A stretch of DNA of 64,000 nt, taken from the NCBI RefSeq assembly GCF_014643635.1, contig NZ_BMJV01000001.1, forward strand, positions 682,001-746,000, written 5' to 3'. Source of the stretch: Salipiger pallidus. GTDB taxonomy: Bacteria; Pseudomonadota; Alphaproteobacteria; Rhodobacterales; Rhodobacteraceae. The translations under genes and the position numbers were made by a program. Under the pieces are notes generated by a model. It saw nothing but the letters and a program-made list of their open reading frames with translations. It did no database searches and was not told the DNA's origin. Positions 18,608 through 28,511 of this stretch are shown piece by piece; within the stretch, counting starts at the first letter, position 1; each line of letters begins with the position of its first letter.

Positions 18608-19954
18608 GTGAAGCGTTTTACGCTACGCAAAGGTTTGAACCTCCCGATCGAGGGAGCGCCTGCTCCTGATGTCGGGGATGCAACGCAAGTGGGCACCGTC
18701 GGCATCCTGGGAGCCGACTATATCGGCCTCAAACCAAGGATCCAGGTCGAAGAAGGTGATGTGATTGCGCGCGGTGCGCCGGTTCTGTTCGACAAGGACA
18801 TGCCCGAGGCGCTGATCGTCTCGCCGGTGTCCGGTCGGATCAAGGCTATCAATCGCGGCGCGCGACGCAAGCTCATCAGCATCGAGATCGAGGTGGACGA
18901 CAGCGCGGCCGCGCCCGTCGATTTCTCGGCCGTCGGTGACGTGAGTACCCGCGAGGGTCTGGTCGAACGGCTTTGCGCCGCGGGCCTGTGGACCTCATTC
19001 CGCACCCGTCCCTATTCCAAGGTACCGGCGCCCGCGTCGACCCCGGCGGCGATCTTCGTCACTGCCATGGACAGCGAACCGCTGGCCGCCGACCCCGCCA
19101 TCGCGATCCTCGCGGAGCCCGAGGCGTTCGAGCGCGGGCTCGAGGCAATCGCGTCCCTGTCGGGCGGCAACACTTACCTGTGCCAGGCCGACCGCGACGC
19201 GCTGCCCGGCGCCGAACTGAACGGCATCACTGCCGCCAGCTTCTCGGGCCCCCACCCCGCTGGTCTTGCCGGCACGCACATGCATTTCCTCGAGCCGCCG
19301 ACCACCGAGCGCACCGTCTGGAGCATCGGCTACCTGGACGTGCTGGCGATCGGCCGCCTTCTTATCACCGGTCAGCACGACAGTTCGCGGATCATAGCGC
19401 TCGCCGGCCCCGTCTGTGCCAACCCACGCCTTCTGCGCACGCAGGCCGGTGCGTCGATGACCGAGCTCGCCGCGAACGATCTGCCCGGCGATCTGCCGGT
19501 GCGCATCATTTCGGGGTCCGTCCTGTCGGGCCGTGCCGGTGAGGGCGTCAACGCCTTCCTTGGCCGCTATGCCCGCCAGATCACGCTGATCGAGGAAGAC
19601 CGCAAGCAGATCCCACTGGGCTGGATCCGCCCGATGCCGTCCAAGTACGCGTTCCAGCCGGTGCTCGGCTCGGCGCTGGCGAAGATGCGCAAGGTGAAGC
19701 TGACGACCAACCTCAATGGCGGCCGCCGCGCCATGGTGCCGATCGGCACCTTCGAACAGCTGATGCCGCAGGATTATCTGCCCACGCAGCTGCTGCGCAG
19801 CCTGCTGGTGATGGACACCGACACGGCACAGGCGCTTGGCGTGCTCGAGCTTGACGAAGAAGACGTCGCGCTCTGCGGGTTCGCCTGCCCGGCCAAGTAT
19901 GAATACGGGCTGGCGCTGCGCGACAGCCTCACCAAGATCGAGAAAGAGGGGTGA
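18608..19954 (+). CDS. nqrA: Na+-NQR subunit A
   Basis: NqrA (448 aa) is the cytoplasmic-side subunit of the Na+-pumping NADH:ubiquinone reductase. It opens (M)KRFTLRKGLNLPIEGAPAP, the family start, from a GTG at 18608, and carries a biotinyl-lipoyl-like swinging fold (LKPRIQVEEGDVIARGAPVL) and FSGPHPAGLAGTHMHFLEPP. The end ALCGFACPAKYEYGLALRDSL is typical. An upstream ATG in frame would add 43 residues that do not resemble the family, so I reject it. First gene of nqrABCDEF; the promoter must lie in the 187 bp shared with apbE. Confidence 0.96.
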   Translation: MKRFTLRKGLNLPIEGAPAPDVGDATQVGTVGILGADYIGLKPRIQVEEGDVIARGAPVLFDKDMPEALIVSPVSGRIKAINRGARRKLISIEIEVDDSAAAPVDFSAVGDVSTREGLVERLCAAGLWTSFRTRPYSKVPAPASTPAAIFVTAMDSEPLAADPAIAILAEPEAFERGLEAIASLSGGNTYLCQADRDALPGAELNGITAASFSGPHPAGLAGTHMHFLEPPTTERTVWSIGYLDVLAIGRLLITGQHDSSRIIALAGPVCANPRLLRTQAGASMTELAANDLPGDLPVRIISGSVLSGRAGEGVNAFLGRYARQITLIEEDRKQIPLGWIRPMPSKYAFQPVLGSALAKMRKVKLTTNLNGGRRAMVPIGTFEQLMPQDYLPTQLLRSLLVMDTDTAQALGVLELDEEDVALCGFACPAKYEYGLALRDSLTKIEKEG

Positions 19955-19957
19955 ACC

Positions 19958-21157
19958 TTGGGCTTGCGTAACTTTTTCGACCGGATCGAGCCGAGCTTTG
20001 AGAAGGGCGGCAAGTGGGAGAAGTGGTTCCCCATCTACGAGATGGTCGAAAGCTTCCTTTACACGCCGAAGACGGTGACCACGGTCGCGCCCCACGCGCG
20101 GTCCTACATCGACATGAAGCGGATCATGACCTACGTCGTGATCGCAACGATCCCGTGCATCCTGATGGCCCTCTACAACACGGGCTACCAGAGCAACCTC
20201 GCCATCGCCGAATACGGTGCATCGGGCTGGCGCGCGGCGATCATCGAAACCCTCGGCATCGGCTTCGACGCTTCCAACCCGCTCGCCAACATGGCCCACG
20301 GGGCGCTGTATTTCCTGCCGATCTACATCGTGACGCTGGTCGCGGGCGGTATCTTCGAGGTTATCTTCGCGACCATCCGCAAGCATGAGGTGAACGAAGG
20401 TTTCCTCGTGTCCTCAATGCTCTACACGCTGATCCTACCCGCCACGACCCCCCTGTGGCAGGTGGCACTGGGGATCATCTTCGGTGTGGTGATCGGCAAG
20501 GAAGTCTTTGGCGGCACCGGCAAGAACTTCCTCAACCCTGCCCTCGTGGGCCGTGCGTTCCTCTACTTCGCCTACCCGGCGCAAATGTCGGGCGACAACG
20601 TCTGGGTGCCCGTCGACGGCTTCACCGGCGCGACCGCGCTGGCCGTGACCGCCTCCGACGGCATGCAGGCACTGGCCGCACAGGGCTTCACATGGTGGGA
20701 CAGCTTCCTTGGCTTCATTCCGGGCTCGCTAGGGGAAACCTCGACGCTGGCGGCGCTCATCGGTCTTTGCTTCCTGCTGTTCACCAAGATCGCCAACTAC
20801 CGCATGGTGGTGGGCTGCCTTGCGGGCATGATCGGCTTCTCCCTGCTGCTGAATTTCATCGGGTCTGACAGCAACCCGATGTTCGCGATGCCGTGGTACT
20901 GGCACCTCGTGGTGGGCGGCTATGCCTTCGGCTTGGTGTTCATGGTGACTGAGCCGGTGTCGGGATCGCACACCAATGCAGGGCGCTACATTTACGGCAT
21001 CCTGATCGGTTTCATGGTCGTGATGATCCGTGTGCTGAACCCCGCATTCCCCGAGGGCATGATGCTGGCCATCCTGTTCGGCAACGTCTTCGCACCGCTG
21101 ATCGACTACTTCGTCGTCCAGGCCAACATCAAACGGAGGGCAAAGCGCAATGTCTGA
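19958..21157 (+). CDS. nqrB: Na+-NQR subunit B
   Basis: NqrB (399 aa) is a multi-helix membrane subunit carrying covalent FMN and part of the sodium channel. The flavinylation motif is visible as DGFTGATAL with the acceptor Thr at about 226, a substrate for ApbE. Other family text is SYIDMKRIMTYVVIATIPC, GGTGKNFLNPALVGRAFLYF and TEPVSGSHTNAGRYIYG. It starts with TTG at 19958, 3 nt after nqrA, with AGAGGGG about 9 nt upstream. It overlaps nqrC by 8 nt. Confidence 0.96.
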   Translation: MGLRNFFDRIEPSFEKGGKWEKWFPIYEMVESFLYTPKTVTTVAPHARSYIDMKRIMTYVVIATIPCILMALYNTGYQSNLAIAEYGASGWRAAIIETLGIGFDASNPLANMAHGALYFLPIYIVTLVAGGIFEVIFATIRKHEVNEGFLVSSMLYTLILPATTPLWQVALGIIFGVVIGKEVFGGTGKNFLNPALVGRAFLYFAYPAQMSGDNVWVPVDGFTGATALAVTASDGMQALAAQGFTWWDSFLGFIPGSLGETSTLAALIGLCFLLFTKIANYRMVVGCLAGMIGFSLLLNFIGSDSNPMFAMPWYWHLVVGGYAFGLVFMVTEPVSGSHTNAGRYIYGILIGFMVVMIRVLNPAFPEGMMLAILFGNVFAPLIDYFVVQANIKRRAKRNV

Positions 21158-21962
21158 CGTACAGGAACACAAGGGCCCGATCCGGCGCTTCCTGGATCTG
21201 CCGCCCGACAGCATAGCCAAGACCGTGACCGTCGCCGTGGGGCTTTGCCTCGTCGCCTCGATCGTGGTGTCCGCCGCCGCCGTTTCGCTGCGCCCGGTGC
21301 AGGAAGAGAACGCCACCCGCGACATGCGGCTCAACGTCCTGCAGGTGGCGGGCGTTTACGACGAGACCGTTCCGGTGAACGATGCCTTCGAGGCGTTCGA
21401 GCCCCACGTGCTCGATCTCTCGACCGGTGAGTTCACCGAAGACTTTGACATCGACAGCTTCGGCGACCTCGCGGCCGCCGACGACCCCGCGATCATCCGC
21501 GCGCTTGACGAGGATCCCGCCGGTCTCGGTGGCTCCATGGAAGCCTTCCGCATGGTCTACATCCTGCGCGACGACGCGGGCGGGATCGACAAGGTGGTTC
21601 TGCCGATCGAAGGCTACGGCCTGTGGTCGACCCTCTACGGCTTCATCGCCCTCGAGGGGAACGGCAACGACATCTTCGGCCTGCAGTTCTACCAGCACGG
21701 CGAGACCCCCGGCCTTGGCGCCGAGGTGGACAACCCGCGCTGGCGTGCTCTGTGGAACGGCAAGAAGCTGTTCGCCGAAGATGGCGACCTGGCGATCACC
21801 GTCGCCAAGTCCGCGCCGCCCGAAGGGCAGGAGTATTACGTGGACGCGCTCGCGGGGGCCACGCTGACCTCGCGCGGGGTGCACAACCTGGTGCGCTTCT
21901 GGATGGGTGAAACCGGCTACGGTGCCTTCCTCGAGCGGCTGCAAGCAGGAGAGATCGACTGA
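21150..21962 (+). CDS. nqrC: Na+-NQR subunit C
   Basis: NqrC (270 aa) has one N-terminal helix ([21 protein letters not shown]) and a periplasmic FMN domain. The flavin acceptor is Thr238 in [14 protein letters not shown]. Other family text includes [15 protein letters not shown] and [17 protein letters not shown]. It passes electrons between the iron centre of NqrDE and the FMN of NqrB. Its ATG lies inside the end of nqrB and its stop overlaps the nqrD ATG by one base. Confidence 0.96.
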   Translation: MSDVQEHKGPIRRFLDLPPDSIAKTVTVAVGLCLVASIVVSAAAVSLRPVQEENATRDMRLNVLQVAGVYDETVPVNDAFEAFEPHVLDLSTGEFTEDFDIDSFGDLAAADDPAIIRALDEDPAGLGGSMEAFRMVYILRDDAGGIDKVVLPIEGYGLWSTLYGFIALEGNGNDIFGLQFYQHGETPGLGAEVDNPRWRALWNGKKLFAEDGDLAITVAKSAPPEGQEYYVDALAGATLTSRGVHNLVRFWMGETGYGAFLERLQAGEID

Positions 21963-22615
21963 TGGCACAGACCTATCGTTCGCAACTCGTCGACCCGCTG
22001 GTCGACAACAACCCGATCACCCTGCAGGTGCTTGGCATCTGCTCGGCGCTCGCGGTGACCTCGTCCATGTCCGTGGCCTTTGTCATGGCGCTGGCGGTGA
22101 CCATGGTGACCGGCTTCAGTTCGATGTTCATCTCGATGCTGCGCAACCAGATCCCCAGCTCGATCCGGATCATCGTGCAGATGGTCGTGATTGCATCGCT
22201 GGTGATCCTCGTGGATCAGCTGCTCAAGGCCTATGCCTACGAGATCTCGAAGACCCTGTCGGTGTTCGTGGGCCTCATCATCACCAACTGCATCGTGATG
22301 GGCCGCGCCGAGGCCTTCGCCATGAAGAACCCGCCGGTGGCGAGCTTCATTGACGGCGTCGGCAACGGGCTTGGCTACGGGCTGCTGCTGCTGATCGTGG
22401 GCTTCTTCCGCGAACTCTTTGGTGCAGGCTCGCTGTTCGGCATCACCATTCTGCCGACCGTGAACAACGGCGGCTGGTATGTTCCGAACGGCATGCTGCT
22501 GCTGCCCCCTTCGGCGTTCTTCATTATCGGCCTGCTGATCTGGGCGATCCGCACCTGGAAGCCGGCGCAGGTCGAAGAGCGTGAATACAAGATCCAGACG
22601 GTGGAGGCTCACTGA
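21962..22615 (+). CDS. nqrD: Na+-NQR subunit D
   Basis: NqrD (217 aa) is a six-helix membrane subunit that, with NqrE, forms a pseudo-symmetric pair holding a 2Fe-2S centre in the membrane. It reads [20 protein letters not shown] near the start, with the conserved Cys of GICSAL, then [20 protein letters not shown] with the second conserved Cys. It starts at TGATG directly after nqrC and shares a base with nqrE. Confidence 0.96.
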   Translation: MAQTYRSQLVDPLVDNNPITLQVLGICSALAVTSSMSVAFVMALAVTMVTGFSSMFISMLRNQIPSSIRIIVQMVVIASLVILVDQLLKAYAYEISKTLSVFVGLIITNCIVMGRAEAFAMKNPPVASFIDGVGNGLGYGLLLLIVGFFRELFGAGSLFGITILPTVNNGGWYVPNGMLLLPPSAFFIIGLLIWAIRTWKPAQVEEREYKIQTVEAH

Positions 22616-23223
22616 TGGAAGGGCTCGTATCCCTTGCCGTAAAGGCGATCTTCGTCGAGAATCTGGCGCTGTCCTTCTTCCTAGGCATGTGCACCTTCTT
22701 GGCCGTGTCCAAGAAGGTTGCAACGGCGATCGGTCTCGGCGTCTCGGTCATGGTGGTGCAGGCCATCACCGTGCCCGCAAACAACCTGATCCTGAACTAC
22801 CTGCTGGCCCCGGGCGCCCTGTCCTGGGCGGGCTTCCCGGACGTGGACCTGACCTTCCTCGGCCTGATCTCCTACATTGGGGTGATCGCGGCGCTGGTGC
22901 AGATCCTCGAGATGGTGCTCGATAAGTACTTCCCGCCGCTCTACAACGCGCTGGGTGTGTACCTGCCGCTGATCACCGTGAACTGCGCCATCCTTGGTGG
23001 CTCGCTGTTCATGGTGGAACGCTCCTACGATTTCGCCGAGGCGACCACCTACGGCATCTCGTCGGGCTTCGGCTGGGCGCTGGCGATCACCGCGATGGCG
23101 GGCGTTCGCGAAAAGCTCAAGTACTCGGACATCCCCGATGGCCTGCAGGGGCTTGGCATCACCTTCATCTCCGCCGGACTGATGGCTCTTGCCTTCATGT
23201 CCTTCAGCGGCGTGAACCTGTAA
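22615..23223 (+). CDS. nqrE: Na+-NQR subunit E
   Basis: NqrE (202 aa) is the partner of NqrD in the sodium pump. Family signatures are [20 protein letters not shown] with one conserved Cys, and [20 protein letters not shown] with the second, plus [20 protein letters not shown]. Six hydrophobic helices can be counted. The ATG at 22615 overlaps the nqrD stop; nqrF follows after 13 nt. Confidence 0.96.
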   Translation: MEGLVSLAVKAIFVENLALSFFLGMCTFLAVSKKVATAIGLGVSVMVVQAITVPANNLILNYLLAPGALSWAGFPDVDLTFLGLISYIGVIAALVQILEMVLDKYFPPLYNALGVYLPLITVNCAILGGSLFMVERSYDFAEATTYGISSGFGWALAITAMAGVREKLKYSDIPDGLQGLGITFISAGLMALAFMSFSGVNL

Positions 23224-23236
23224 GGAGACGCAACCC

Positions 23237-24460
23237 ATGATGACTTTCGGACTAGGCGTTGCGCTGTTCACGGTGATCGTGATCGTGCTGGTGACCGTGA
23301 TCCTCGCGGCCCGCTCGAAGCTGGTGAGCTCGGGCAACGTCAACATCACCATCAACGGCGAGAAGACCATCTCGGTCCCGTCCGGCGGCAAGCTGCTGCA
23401 GACGCTGGCGGGCCAGAAGATGTTCGTCCCCTCCGCCTGCGGTGGTGGTGGCACCTGCGCGCAGTGCCGGGTGCGGGTGCATTCGGGCGGCGGGTCGATC
23501 CTGCCAACCGAGGAATCGCACATCACCAAGCGTGAGGCCGCCTGCGGCGACCGGCTGTCCTGCCAGGTCGCGGTCAAGCAGGACATGGAAATCGAGGTGC
23601 CCGAAGAGGTCTTCGGCGTGAAGAAGTGGGAGTGCACCGTGCGCTCCAACGAGAACGTTGCGACCTTCATCAAGGCCCTCGTTCTGGAGCTGCCCGAAGG
23701 CGAGGACGTGAACTTCCGCGCCGGTGGCTACATCCAGATCGAGGCCCCTGCGCACCACGTGAAGTACACCGATTTCGATGTGGCCGAGGAGTACCGGGAA
23801 GACTGGGACAAGTTCAATCTGTGGCAGTACGAGTCGAAGGTGGATGAGCCCATCGAACGCGCGTATTCCATGGCGAACTATCCGGACGAGAAGGGCATGA
23901 TCATGCTTAACGTCCGCGTCGCCTCGCCTCCCCCGGGCTCGACCGGCATCCCCGCTGGTCAGATGTCGTCGTACATCTTCAACCTCAAGCCCGGCGACAA
24001 GGTCACCATTTCCGGCCCGTTCGGCGAATTCTTCGCCCGCGATACCCAGAAAGAGATGGTCTTCATCGGCGGCGGTGCCGGCATGGCGCCCATGCGGAGC
24101 CACATCTTCGACCAGCTCAAGCGGCTCGAGAACCGCGACCGGAAGATTTCCTTCTGGTACGGCGCCCGCTCCAAGCGCGAGATGTTCTTCGTCGAGGACT
24201 TCGACCAGCTTGCCGAGGAGTTCGACAACTTCGAATGGCACGTGGCTCTGTCGGACGCTCAACCGGACGACAACTGGACCGGCTACACCGGCTTCATCCA
24301 CAACGTGCTGCTGGAAGAGTATCTCAAGAACCACCCGGCACCCGAGGATTGCGAGTTCTACATGTGTGGCCCGCCCATCATGAACAGCTCGGTCATCAAC
24401 ATGCTGCTCGATCTGGGCGTGGACCGGGAAGACATCATGCTGGACGATTTCGGCGGCTGA
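23237..24460 (+). CDS. nqrF: Na+-NQR subunit F (NADH dehydrogenase)
   Basis: NqrF (407 aa) takes electrons from NADH. It has an N-terminal membrane helix ([16 protein letters not shown]), a 2Fe-2S domain with Cys68, Cys74, Cys77 and Cys109 ([12 protein letters not shown] and DRLSCQVAV), an FAD domain ([12 protein letters not shown]) and an NADH domain ([34 protein letters not shown]). It ends with the family tail IMLDDFGG. A terminator hairpin follows at 24485. This closes an apparently complete and undamaged nqrABCDEF set. Confidence 0.97.
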   Translation: MMTFGLGVALFTVIVIVLVTVILAARSKLVSSGNVNITINGEKTISVPSGGKLLQTLAGQKMFVPSACGGGGTCAQCRVRVHSGGGSILPTEESHITKREAACGDRLSCQVAVKQDMEIEVPEEVFGVKKWECTVRSNENVATFIKALVLELPEGEDVNFRAGGYIQIEAPAHHVKYTDFDVAEEYREDWDKFNLWQYESKVDEPIERAYSMANYPDEKGMIMLNVRVASPPPGSTGIPAGQMSSYIFNLKPGDKVTISGPFGEFFARDTQKEMVFIGGGAGMAPMRSHIFDQLKRLENRDRKISFWYGARSKREMFFVEDFDQLAEEFDNFEWHVALSDAQPDDNWTGYTGFIHNVLLEEYLKNHPAPEDCEFYMCGPPIMNSSVINMLLDLGVDREDIMLDDFGG

Positions 24461-24484
24461 TGCCGTTACCGGAAACAGTTAGGA

Positions 24485-24512
24485 GGGCCGTGGAGAGATC
24501 CGCGGCCCTTTT
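24485..24512 (+). terminator. Rho-independent terminator after nqrF
   Basis: GGGCCG-T-GG (24485-24493) pairs with CC-G-CGGCCC (24500-24508) around a short loop, followed by TTTT. It lies 25 bp past the nqrF stop and fits the end of the nqr transcript. Confidence 0.85.
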
Positions 24513-24610
24513 GCGTTGGCCCGTCGCCCCCCAGCCGAATGTGTCTGGCATTGCCCCTGACTGCCCGGCCGGACCTGTCCGGCGCTGCCCTCTGCCCTGC
24601 GCCCGGCGAT

Positions 24611-24680
24611 GAGGCTGACGGGGGCTCCGCCCACCTTGGCTGCGCAAGTCCCCCCCGGCGTATTTGGAACGAGAAGAAGG
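24611..24680 (+). repeat. Intergenic repeat, copy C
   Basis: Member of the dispersed family: a GGGGGCTCCGCCC segment, a short spacer, then CCCCCCCGGCGTATTTGGAA and CGAGAAGAAGG. Orientation is the same as the copy at 58991. It lies in the gene-poor stretch after nqrF. Confidence 0.55.
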
Positions 24681-24794
24681 CGTGGCGGCGCGTCATCCGG
24701 CCCGGGGCCACGCGTTACATTGTCGGCCTCCCTGCCTTAAGCGCCCTGATCGGGCCCTTCGGCTTTCGCGTTAAGGCGGCGATCTTCGGAGCAC

Positions 24795-25055
24795 ATGACA
24801 GCGCAATGGGCCAAGGGAGATTTGGGTTTGACGCAGGGCTGGAAGCTGCTCCTTGGCGGGGTGGCCATGATCATGGCGCTGCCGATCCTCAAGGACGGAC
24901 GGCAGGCGCCATCGTTCTGGCACACTGCTGACGTGCAGGCGCGGCTGGTGGAGGGGAGCGGCCCGGTGGCACCGCGTGCGCCATGACAGCAGGTGCGGCG
25001 ACCGGCACAGGTGCTCGATCTGGAAGTCTACAAACCGCGTGCTTTCGCGGATTAG
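24795..25055 (+). pseudogene. Possible decayed small membrane-protein gene
   Basis: The frame from the ATG at 24795 reads MTAQWAKGDLGLTQGWK, then a hydrophobic helix LLLGGVAMIMALPIL, and stops at a TGA at 24984-24986. The same frame continues without another stop to a TAG at 25053-25055, giving QQVRRPAQVLDLEVYKPRAF. One nonsense change in an ~86-codon gene would explain this. I do not recognise the family, so coding status is doubtful. Confidence 0.3.
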
Positions 25056-25082
25056 GCGTTGGGGGTGGTTGAGCTGTCATGA

Positions 25083-25299
25083 CGTGACTACAGGTTCGAC
25101 CGGCAGTCAGGGTTCAGCGGAACAGACTTGGTGCTCGTCTATGGCGCCATGTCGGACCCGGGGGTGGTCGCGCACATTGTGAGCCAGTGCGGGCGCTTCA
25201 GCTACTCGTTAGAAAGGCGCGGCGCGGAACTTGATATGCGGCGGCTGCGCAGTCAGCCGGCCAATGTTCACCTCGTCTTCACCGATCTGACGGATTAAG
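25083..25299 (+). pseudogene. Open frame of unknown origin, possible gene remnant
   Basis: A frame of ~72 codons with protein-like text (SGTDLVLVYGAMSDPGVVAH, then CGRFSYSLERRGAELDMRRL and NVHLVFTDLTD) ending at a TAA. It has no good start codon at its left end; an internal TTG or GTG near 25128 is the first option. Composition looks more like a real protein than the other frames in this stretch, so it may be the tail of a lost gene. I cannot name it. Confidence 0.25.
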
Positions 25300-25822
25300 C
25301 GAACAAGGGGATGCCGCCCTCACCGAAGGGCGTTGGCGGAGATCACGGGACCCAACAGGAGGCACTGGCGCTCTTAGCAGGTGCGCCATGACCTTGGAGC
25401 AGGCGCTTGCCAGCTGCTGCTGGTCGCCCGCATACGCGAGCGCGAGCCGGTGGCCTCTCTTTTGGGGAACTCAAGAAATGTCACAGTCAGACGCGGTGTC
25501 AGTGAAAAGGGAGTGTTCCCGCTCCGAGTTGAACCGCATGCCGTGTGCCAGCCTATACTGTAGAATGCTGGGCCCGCGCCGGACGGGGGCCGCCTCCCAT
25601 CCGGCGACAGCGCTGCGGCGTGCCAAGTGGGGGAGCCGCCACACGTGATGCCGCGCAGACCTGCTCAATGTTTCTATTTTCTTTGCTGTTCCCTCGCCTT
25701 GGGGACGTCTGTGCAAGATGGGAGAAAGCACTGTGGTCGGTTTGCCCGACCTCGTTTGCCTCCCTTTCTACATAGCGGCTGGGCAAAGCAAGGCAGAGGC
25801 CAAGGTTGTGAGGCACGTACAT

Positions 25823-25856
25823 AAAAAGGCGCCGCGTGAGGGAACGCGACGCCTTT
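25823..25856 (-). terminator. Rho-independent terminator after dps
   Basis: Read on the minus strand: AAAGGCGTCGCGT, loop TCCCTC, ACGCGGCGCCTTTTT. The stem has about 12 pairs with one mismatch and ends in a T run. It lies 20 bp past the dps stop. Confidence 0.85.
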
Positions 25857-25876
25857 GGTACATGCCTTGAGTTAGC

Positions 25877-26362
25877 TCAAACCGCCTTGTTGCCGTTGGA
25901 GCCGATGAACCACGCATCTTTCTCAGCGGTACGGCTCACTTCGGTGAGAAGGTCTGCGGTATCCTCGTCACCGGCCTCGTCCGCGGCTTCGATGCCTTGG
26001 CGGAGCTTGGTGGTGAAATCGTTGTAGCGCTCGACCAATGCCTCAACGTGATCGTCGAGTTTCACGATCTCGGTCGGGTAAGCCGAAAGCGAGCTTTTCT
26101 CGGCGACGGTCTTCGACGTACCCTGCGCAAGCCCGCCCATCATGACAACCCGCTCTGCCATCAGGTCCGAACCTTCACGCAGGTGATCCGCGACGTCATC
26201 GAGCAATTCGTGCACACCGATAAAGCCGACGCCCTTGATGTTCCAATGCGCCTGCTTCACGGCGTTCGCCAGATCGATGGTGTCGGCAAGCCGCGCGTTC
26301 AGCAGCTCGATCATCTCGGTGCGGGCGTTTTCCTTCAGGAAGGGGACAAAGTTCTGCGGCAT
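25877..26362 (-). CDS. dps: DNA starvation/stationary-phase protection protein Dps
   Basis: A 161-residue ferritin-like Dps protein, which forms 12-mers that store iron oxidised by peroxide and shield DNA. The ferroxidase motif is clear: VKQAHWNIKGVGFIGVHELL followed by DDVADHLREGSDLMAER. The N-terminus (MPQNFVPFLKENARTEM) lacks a long Lys-rich tail, so DNA binding may be weak. The ATG at 26362 has GAGGAGC upstream. It is a single-gene unit with its own terminator. No clear OxyR or Fur site was identified in the 110 bp before it. Confidence 0.95.
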   Translation of the reverse strand: MPQNFVPFLKENARTEMIELLNARLADTIDLANAVKQAHWNIKGVGFIGVHELLDDVADHLREGSDLMAERVVMMGGLAQGTSKTVAEKSSLSAYPTEIVKLDDHVEALVERYNDFTTKLRQGIEAADEAGDEDTADLLTEVSRTAEKDAWFIGSNGNKAV

Positions 26363-26472
26363 GGATCGGCTCCTCACTCGTGCGTCAAAATTCTAGGTGC
26401 TGCGGGTGTCGCAGCCCCGGCGCGCTGCCGGGCTTCGGTGTCACAACGTCGAAAGCCGCGACCGGTTCCACG

Positions 26473-27027
26473 CTAGAACGATATGATTTCACGCTCGGTG
26501 ACGAGGAGGTCCAGAGGCTCATCGTTGGGGTCGAAGGGCAGTGCCTCGGCCACCTGCGCGGCATAGGCAAAGCCCACCGCGAGCACTGGCCCTGACGCCC
26601 GGAGGGCCTGCAACGTGCGGTCATAGAACCCCCCGCCATAGCCCAGCCGCGAGCCTTCCCGGGTGAACGCCAGCAGCGGCACGATAAGGATTTCGGGGCG
26701 GATGAACACAGGCGACTGGGGAATCCGCGCGCCGAACGGGCCATCGACGAGCGGCATCTCGGGCTCCCACAGCGCGAACTGCAGCGGCTCGGCCTCGGCC
26801 TCGATCACCGGGATGGCGACCGGACCCCAGGCCGCGGCCTCGGCCATGGCGGGGATCGGGTCAATCTCGGACTGGATGGGCATGTAGCCCGACAGCGGCA
26901 CGCCACGATGACCAGCCAAAAGCTCGGACAGGCGCCCTGCCCCCGCGCCGACATCGGCCGCGTGGGCCGCGCGGCGGCGGACGCGGGCGGCCTTGCGCGC
27001 TTCGATCTTGGCCTCGGCGAGGCTCAC
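26473..27027 (-). CDS. fau: 5-formyltetrahydrofolate cyclo-ligase
   Basis: A 184-residue enzyme converting 5-formyl-THF to 5,10-methenyl-THF with ATP. Visible motifs are IEARKAARVRRR at the start (phosphate-binding Lys/Arg), SGYMPIQSEIDP, and the ATP motif GSRLGYGGGFYDRTL, ending with DLLVTEREIISF. It begins with GTG at 27027, which overlaps the mgtE stop by 4 nt (GTGA). In gammaproteobacteria the homologue follows 6S RNA, but here mgtE occupies that place. No defects seen. Confidence 0.93.
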   Translation of the reverse strand: MSLAEAKIEARKAARVRRRAAHAADVGAGAGRLSELLAGHRGVPLSGYMPIQSEIDPIPAMAEAAAWGPVAIPVIEAEAEPLQFALWEPEMPLVDGPFGARIPQSPVFIRPEILIVPLLAFTREGSRLGYGGGFYDRTLQALRASGPVLAVGFAYAAQVAEALPFDPNDEPLDLLVTEREIISF

Positions 27028-28511
27028 AGCAGCACCAGCACGGCAAGGCCGAGGAAGGCGAAGAAGCCCACAACGTCGGTCACCGTGGTCACGAAGGCAC
27101 CCGAGGCCAGCGCCGGGTCGACCTTCAGCTTCTCGAGCAGCACCGGGATGCCGATCCCCGCAAGCCCCGCGATCACCAGGTTGATGACCATCGCCGAGGC
27201 GATCACCACCCCAAGCGCCGGAGAGCCGAACCATGCAAGGCCCACGAGGCCCATGATCACCGCGAAGGCCACGCCGTTGACGAGGCCCACGGCGATCTCG
27301 CGCCGAATGATCCGCCAGACGTTTGAGCCGGTAAGGTCCTTGGTGGCCAGCGCGCGGACCGCCACGGTCAGCGCCTGCGTGCCAGCATTGCCGCCCATGG
27401 AGGCGACGATGGGCATCAGCACCGCCAGCGCCACCACCTGCGCCAGTGCCGCCTCGAACTGCGAAATCACCAGCGAGGCAAGGATCGCCGTCACGAGGTT
27501 CACCGCCAGCCAGGGGAAGCGCTGCCGGGTGGTTTCCAGCACTGTGTCCGACAGGCGGCTTTCCTCGCCCACACCGGCGAGGCGGAGGATGTCTTCCTCG
27601 TGTTCCTCGTCGAGCACGGCCATGGCATCGTCGATCGTGATCATGCCAACCAGCCGTTCATTCTCGTCCACCACGGGGGCCGAGATCAGGTGATACTGGT
27701 TGAACGCATAGGCCACGTCCTTTTCGGGACGGGTGGCGGGGATGACGTGAAAAGTCTCCTCCATGAGATCCGCCAGCTTTACCTCGCGCCGCGAGGCCAT
27801 GAGCCGGCCAAGGGTGACATTGCCCACCGGGTGAAGCTTGGGATCCACCAGCACAAGATGGTAGAACTGATCGGGAAGATCCTGCGAGCTTCGCAGATGA
27901 TCGATGGCCTCACCCACGTTCCAATGCTCGGGGGCCATTACCACCTCGCGCTGCATCAGGCGGCCAGCGGAATATTCCGGGTAGGTCAGCGACTGTTCGA
28001 CCGCGACCCTGTCGCCCTCTTCGAGCACCCCGAGGATGGCGCTTTGCTGCGCCGCGTCGAGATCCTCGATCAGGTCGACCACGTCGTCGGTCTCGAGATC
28101 CCGCACCGCGTCGGCCAGCACCTCGGGGTGCAGCGCCGCGATCACGTCCTCGCGGATCGACTCGTCGAGTTCCGACAGGATGTCGCCGTCGAATTCCTTG
28201 TCGTAAAGCTTGATCAGCCGCATCCGGTCGTAGGCGTTGATCTGCTCGAGAAGGTCGGCGATGTCCGCGGGGTGCAGAGGCTCCATCAGCTCGACGAGCT
28301 GTTCACGGTCCTCCACGTCCACGGCATAAAGGATGGCGGCTACCGATTTCGGCTGCAGCGCGTAGGCGTCGTCGTCACTGGGCCCGTCCTCTTCAGGCGG
28401 GAGCTCGGGGCCGTCCTCGGGGTCCTTCGGGGTGTCCGAAGGATCGCCGGGCTGATCCTCGGCGCGCTCTTCGTCCTCGGGGCGGGTCTTGTTTTCGGTC
28501 GCTTCGGTCAT
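27024..28511 (-). CDS. mgtE: Magnesium transporter MgtE
   Basis: MgtE (495 aa) is a Mg2+ channel gated by its cytoplasmic domains. An acidic, low-complexity N-terminal ~45 residues (EDEERAEDQPGDPSDTPKDP) precede the N domain (LHPADIADLLEQI), then a CBS pair (LMQREVVMAPEHWNVGEA and VVDENERLVGMITIDDAM) and five membrane helices with the pore signature ASMGGNAGTQAL. The ATG at 28511 matches MTEATENKTR. fau follows in the same transcript. No magnesium riboswitch was recognised in the 122 bp shared with guaD. Confidence 0.95.
   Translation of the reverse strand: MTEATENKTRPEDEERAEDQPGDPSDTPKDPEDGPELPPEEDGPSDDDAYALQPKSVAAILYAVDVEDREQLVELMEPLHPADIADLLEQINAYDRMRLIKLYDKEFDGDILSELDESIREDVIAALHPEVLADAVRDLETDDVVDLIEDLDAAQQSAILGVLEEGDRVAVEQSLTYPEYSAGRLMQREVVMAPEHWNVGEAIDHLRSSQDLPDQFYHLVLVDPKLHPVGNVTLGRLMASRREVKLADLMEETFHVIPATRPEKDVAYAFNQYHLISAPVVDENERLVGMITIDDAMAVLDEEHEEDILRLAGVGEESRLSDTVLETTRQRFPWLAVNLVTAILASLVISQFEAALAQVVALAVLMPIVASMGGNAGTQALTVAVRALATKDLTGSNVWRIIRREIAVGLVNGVAFAVIMGLVGLAWFGSPALGVVIASAMVINLVIAGLAGIGIPVLLEKLKVDPALASGAFVTTVTDVVGFFAFLGLAVLVLL

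Larger units (their letters stand above)
24681..25822. other. Gene-poor stretch between nqrF and dps
   Basis: The gap from the nqrF terminator (24512) to the dps terminator (25823) is about 1.3 kb. Apart from repeat copy C and the two broken frames listed separately (24795-25055 and 25083-25299), I see no gene with a ribosome site, coding-like composition and recognisable motif. Several frames of 60-90 codons exist on both strands but overlap each other and match nothing I know. It may be a decayed region; no inverted repeats or transposase text are visible. Confidence 0.5.

Noticed and set aside
26363-27027. 6S RNA next to the 5-formyltetrahydrofolate cyclo-ligase gene
   Set aside because: The cyclo-ligase start overlaps mgtE, and the 110 bp after it do not show a long 6S-like hairpin with a central bubble.
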